From positions 1 to 64,000 of the IMG/VR virus record IMGVR_UViG_3300031812_000001: DNA of 64,000 bases; one strand, given 5' to 3'. Positions 60,739-64,000 of the stretch are shown here, in pieces. The notes under the pieces were generated by a model, which saw only the letters and a list, made by a program, of their open reading frames with translations, was not told the DNA's origin and ran no database searches. Numbering within the stretch: the first letter of the stretch is position 1; each line of letters begins with the position of its first letter. A program made the translations under genes and the position numbers. This stretch comes from a virus.

Positions 60739-62835
60739 ATGAGCGTCTTCCAGCAGGGCGCCGAGGACCTGGTCATCGTCAGGACATCGCCAGAGAACCC
60801 TGAGCCTGACTCGCGGGCCTCCGATGAAAGCCTCATCCGCACCGCCTTGGACCGTTGGCGTCTCGCAGATGAGGCCGAACGGGAGATCCGGCTCAAGGCG
60901 ATGGAGGATCTGCGCTTCTTTGCCGGAGACCAGTGGCCAGCCGAGATCCGCGAACAGCGGGCCATCGCCGGGCGCCCTTGCCTGGAATTGAATCGCCTGC
61001 CAGAGCTGGTTTCCGTCATCGTCAACCAGCAGCGGCAGGCCAAACCCCAGATCCAAATCAACCCTCGCGGCGGCGGAGCAACCCTTGAAATGGCACAGAT
61101 CATGCAGGGCTTGGTCCGCCACATCGAGGTCAGCTCCGACGCCGAGAGAGCCTACGACTGGGCCTTCCAGTATGCCGTCATCTCAGGCTTCCCCGGCTAC
61201 ATCAGGGTGATCACCGAATACGTGGACGCCGACACCTTCGACCAGCAAATCCGCATCAAGCGCGTCCTGAACCCGTTCTCAATCTACATGGACCCCGGCG
61301 CCCAAGAGATGGACGCCTCCGATGCTAAGTGGTGCCTCGTCGTAGAGGACATCAGTCACGACGAGTTCAAACGGCGATACCCGAACTCCGAATTGGCGGG
61401 CCTCCGCTCCATGTCCAGCCTGGGAGACAGAGAACCAAACTGGTTCACCCGGGAGTCCATCCGCATCGCCGAGTACTGGCACATCGAGACCGTCGAGCGC
61501 ACCCTCGTCGCCCTGTCCGACGGCTCCGCCGTCTTCGAGGAAGACCTCACCCCGGATGCATCCATCGCCGTCGGACCCGATGGACCTATCCGCCGCACCG
61601 TTCAGGTTCCCCAGGTCTACTGCGACATCATCAGCGCCGCCGAGGTCTTGGAGCGGCACCTCTGGCCCGGACGCTACATTCCAATCGTTCCGGTCATCGG
61701 CGAAGAACTCTACCTGGATGGCAAACGCATCCTGTCCGGCATGGTCCGCTTCGCCAAGGACGCCCAGCGGCAGTACAACTACTTCCGCTCCGCCTTGGCC
61801 GAAGCAATTGCCTTGGCTCCCAAGGCGCCGTTCGTCGCCGAATGGAGCCAGATCGAAGGCTTTGAGGAAATCTGGAAATCCGCCAACCGCAACAACGTGG
61901 CCGTACTTCCATACCGGGCCGTAACCTCCGGCGGACAGTTGGTCCCCCCACCCCAGCGGCAATTCGGGGAGGCCGCCATTGGGCAAATCGCCGCCGCCAT
62001 CCAGTTGTCTGACCAAGACTTGAAGGCCACCACCCGCATCCGGGAACCGCTCATCGGCCTCAGCTCCGGCGAACAGTCCGGAAGAGCAATCCGCCTGCGT
62101 CAAGCCCAAGGAAGTCTGGCGAACTTCGCCTACATGGACAACTTGGCCCGCTCGATCCAGCACGTGGGCAGGATTATCGTTGACCTGGCCCCGAAAATCT
62201 ACGACCGCCCAGGCCGTCTCATCCGCATCATAAGGCCGGATTCAACCAGCGTGGTCATACCGCTTAAGCAGCAGGTCCAAGAGCGCGAAGGCGTCATCAA
62301 GTTTTATGACCTCTCTTCCGGCACCTACGACGTGACGATCAGCGTCGGCCCCGGCTACGAGACCAGACGGCAGGAGTTCGTCGAGAGCGTGATGCAGTTG
62401 ATTCAAACCGCTCCGCAGGTCGCCCAGTACATCCTGCACTTGGTCGTTCGCAACATGGATTGGCCCGGCGCAGAACAGATCGCAGAGCAACTCGAAAGGT
62501 TGCTGCCTGCCCACCTGAGAAGCCAAAAGCCGGATGAGGATGGTTCTGGCGGCGCAGAGTTGCCGCCCGAGTGGAAGGAAAAGTTCGCTCAGCTCATGCA
62601 GCAACACCAGGCCCTCACCGAACAGCTCAATGCGGCCAAGGAAATCATCAGCAACCGCCGCATGGAGATCGAAAGCCGGGAGCGGATCGCGGCGCTGCAA
62701 GAGCAAACCAAGCTCATGATCGCCGAGCTTAAGGCGCAAAGTTCGGAGTCTATCGAACGGCTCCGCCAACAGGTCGCTTCCATCGACCAGAAGCTCAACG
62801 CTTTTGAAAAGTATGGCCTAGCGGCCGGCCAGTAG
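60739..62835 (+). CDS. P22-like portal protein
   Basis: A 698-residue protein, close to P22 gp1 (725). LKAMEDLRFFAGDQWPAEIR, LELNRLPELVSVIVNQQRQA and VLNPFSIYMDPGAQEMDASD are portal-family landmarks. A long C-terminal coiled region (about 600-690) matches the barrel helices of P22 portals. Forms the dodecamer through which DNA enters and leaves. The upstream gene ends three bases before it. Confidence 0.9.
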   Translation: MSVFQQGAEDLVIVRTSPENPEPDSRASDESLIRTALDRWRLADEAEREIRLKAMEDLRFFAGDQWPAEIREQRAIAGRPCLELNRLPELVSVIVNQQRQAKPQIQINPRGGGATLEMAQIMQGLVRHIEVSSDAERAYDWAFQYAVISGFPGYIRVITEYVDADTFDQQIRIKRVLNPFSIYMDPGAQEMDASDAKWCLVVEDISHDEFKRRYPNSELAGLRSMSSLGDREPNWFTRESIRIAEYWHIETVERTLVALSDGSAVFEEDLTPDASIAVGPDGPIRRTVQVPQVYCDIISAAEVLERHLWPGRYIPIVPVIGEELYLDGKRILSGMVRFAKDAQRQYNYFRSALAEAIALAPKAPFVAEWSQIEGFEEIWKSANRNNVAVLPYRAVTSGGQLVPPPQRQFGEAAIGQIAAAIQLSDQDLKATTRIREPLIGLSSGEQSGRAIRLRQAQGSLANFAYMDNLARSIQHVGRIIVDLAPKIYDRPGRLIRIIRPDSTSVVIPLKQQVQEREGVIKFYDLSSGTYDVTISVGPGYETRRQEFVESVMQLIQTAPQVAQYILHLVVRNMDWPGAEQIAEQLERLLPAHLRSQKPDEDGSGGAELPPEWKEKFAQLMQQHQALTEQLNAAKEIISNRRMEIESRERIAALQEQTKLMIAELKAQSSESIERLRQQVASIDQKLNAFEKYGLAAGQ

Positions 62836-62866
62836 AGTAGACCGCGCAAACCCCAAGGGAGAATAC

Positions 62867-63946
62867 ATGTCGGTAACCGTAAGCAGCACAACGGACAGTC
62901 CAGAGCAGATCCAAGACGCTCTGGCCCACTACGGAGAAAAAACCTCCGAGGTGGAAATCATTCAAACCAAAGCGACGCCCGAGCCGCAACCGGGCGCCGA
63001 ACCGTCCGCGCCTGCCGAACCGGAACCTCCAGAGGCGGGCATAACCGCCGGCGAGCCGGACACGCCGGAAGACCACGACCAGGGCGTTCAGCGCAAGCCC
63101 AGAAAGCCCAAGAAGGGCATCGAACAGAGATTCAGCGAGCTAACCAAGGCGCGGCGCGAAGCAGAGCGCCAAAGAGACGAACTGAAGGCGTACCTTGAGG
63201 AACTGCGCAACGAACTCCGCGAGCTGAAGCAAGGGAGCAAGCCTGCCGAAGCAACCCAGCCCAGCCAGCCGCCGCCGGAAACCAAGGCGGCGCAACCTGT
63301 CGCCGAACAGGACAAAGAGCCCCAGCTTGAGGACTTTGACACCTATGAAGAATGGGTCAAAGAGCATCAGGCATGGCTGGTCCGCAAGGAGACGGCGCCG
63401 CTCCGCTCCCAAGTCGAGATTCTCCAGAAGGAACTCGAACGGGAACGGAGCAAACAACAGCAAGCGGAGCTGGAAGAAAAGCGACGGGCCGAGATTGAGG
63501 CCTGGGAAAAGCGAATCGCGCAAGCCAAGGCCAAGTACCCCGACTTCGATGAGGCTATTGAAGCCGCAGACAAGTCCGGCGTGACCGTCACCGGCGCGTT
63601 CCAGCAGGAAATCCACAACTCGGAATACGGACCCGAGATCGCCTATTGGTTGGCCAAGCACCCAGATGAAGCGGCTCGAATCGCGGAACAGACAGCCGTT
63701 CCCGAAAACCCCACGCCGCAACAGATCATGGCCGCCCAGAGAGCGGCGGCCAGAGAAGTGGGGAGAATCGAAGCCCTTCTCGCCTCTGGCTTGACGAGAA
63801 CCCCCGGTAAACCGTCAACCCGGCTGAGCAGCGCACCGCCGCCAATCCGCCCCGTAAGCACAAAAACCGCCGGCGGAGTCGTCGATCCCGAATCCATGAC
63901 TCCAGCCGAATACATGCGGTGGCGAGATCAGCAGCGTGGCGGCTGA
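62867..63946 (+). CDS. Scaffolding protein
   Basis: A 359-residue protein. An acidic, Pro-rich N-terminal part, a long charged coiled coil (about 85-130 and 180-235), a folded region (YEEWVKEHQAWLVRK, KYPDFDEAIEAADKSG, SEYGPEIAYWLAKHPDEAAR) and a C-terminal helix are typical of phage scaffolds between portal and coat genes. It would guide procapsid assembly and leave before maturation. Confidence 0.8.
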   Translation: MSVTVSSTTDSPEQIQDALAHYGEKTSEVEIIQTKATPEPQPGAEPSAPAEPEPPEAGITAGEPDTPEDHDQGVQRKPRKPKKGIEQRFSELTKARREAERQRDELKAYLEELRNELRELKQGSKPAEATQPSQPPPETKAAQPVAEQDKEPQLEDFDTYEEWVKEHQAWLVRKETAPLRSQVEILQKELERERSKQQQAELEEKRRAEIEAWEKRIAQAKAKYPDFDEAIEAADKSGVTVTGAFQQEIHNSEYGPEIAYWLAKHPDEAARIAEQTAVPENPTPQQIMAAQRAAAREVGRIEALLASGLTRTPGKPSTRLSSAPPPIRPVSTKTAGGVVDPESMTPAEYMRWRDQQRGG

Positions 63947-63989
63947 CGGCCACAACCGCCGCTCTATGCGGCAGAAGGAGTTTTGACGC

Positions 63990-64000
63990 ATGGCGAACAC
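63990..64000 (+). CDS. Start of the next gene, probably major coat protein (cut by window edge)
   Basis: AGAAGGAG precedes an ATG at 63990, and only MAN and part of a fourth codon are visible. The position directly after the scaffold gene is where P22-like phages encode the coat protein. This is from gene order only. Confidence 0.5.

Noticed and set aside
59482-61122. 546-residue minus-strand frame opposite terminase and portal
   Set aside because: It is a shadow of two clearly identified genes in GC-rich DNA, without ribosome site or family features.

Overview
The window is most of a temperate tailed phage genome with a short-tail (P22-like, podovirus-type) head and ejection module. It carries a P22-type portal, terminase, scaffold, gp4-like adaptors, a gp10-like DNA-stabilisation protein, ejection proteins, a holin, a tyrosine integrase with an intact attP, recombination genes, SSB and many small early genes. 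No host genes are seen. attP is whole and has phage genes on both sides, so this is a free or circular phage genome and not an integrated prophage. The right edge stops at the first codons of the gene where the major coat protein is expected, and the left edge resumes inside the virion operon. The sequence is therefore probably a circular or permuted genome cut within or near the capsid gene. Base composition is GC-rich and promoters look sigma70-like (TTGACA, 17 bp, TATAAT) with AGGAGG ribosome sites. The host cannot be named from this.

Layout. (1) 1-16.7 kb, rightward virion genes: two small head-region proteins, three tandem gp4-like adaptor paralogues, a tail fibre with a Sec-type signal peptide, a gp10-like stabiliser, a very large tail protein, a few enzymes (dNTP-hydrolase-like, metallophosphoesterase, GNAT) and ejection proteins. 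A small structured insertion with IS200/IS605-like end hairpins sits at 12.39-12.61 kb. (2) 16.7-35.3 kb is one giant 6205-residue polyvalent ORF (lytic transglycosylase, repeats, adenine-methylase-like domain, SNF2-type helicase, membrane C-terminus). A separate gene lies inside it in another frame. (3) 35.3-37.7 kb: holin, a leaderless small basic protein, integrase, attP. (4) 37.7-48.8 kb, the early operon: RecB-like nuclease, single-strand annealing protein, HD phosphohydrolase, RusA-like protein, DarG-like macrodomain, DnaA-domain-IV-like protein, MazG, DUF5131, an HTH/alpha-CTD-like fusion, a replication initiator containing iterons, and SSB. (5) 48.8-56.8 kb, an accessory region of separately promoted genes: two DUF1874 (AcrIII-1-type) proteins, three WPEAEP-repeat paralogues and several unknowns. 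(6) 56.8-64 kb, the start of the packaging/late operon: two unknowns, an initiator-like tRNA(CAU), VRR-NUC nuclease, sigma-4-like HTH, terminase subunits, portal, scaffold.

The main unexplained system is a family of eleven promoters at 35.7, 37.4, 48.8, 50.2, 50.6, 51.6, 53.5, 54.1, 55.4 and 56.8 kb, plus one on the minus strand at 56.4 kb. All have exactly 17 bp between -35 and -10, and the spacer is a conserved imperfect dyad, which suggests one regulator controls dispersed single genes. Several of these transcripts would start with a small 5'-terminal hairpin, and two would be leaderless. Together with two ring-nuclease-family proteins, a DarG-like macrodomain and the giant polyvalent protein, this points to a co-regulated set of host-takeover and counter-defence genes. 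That reading is inference.
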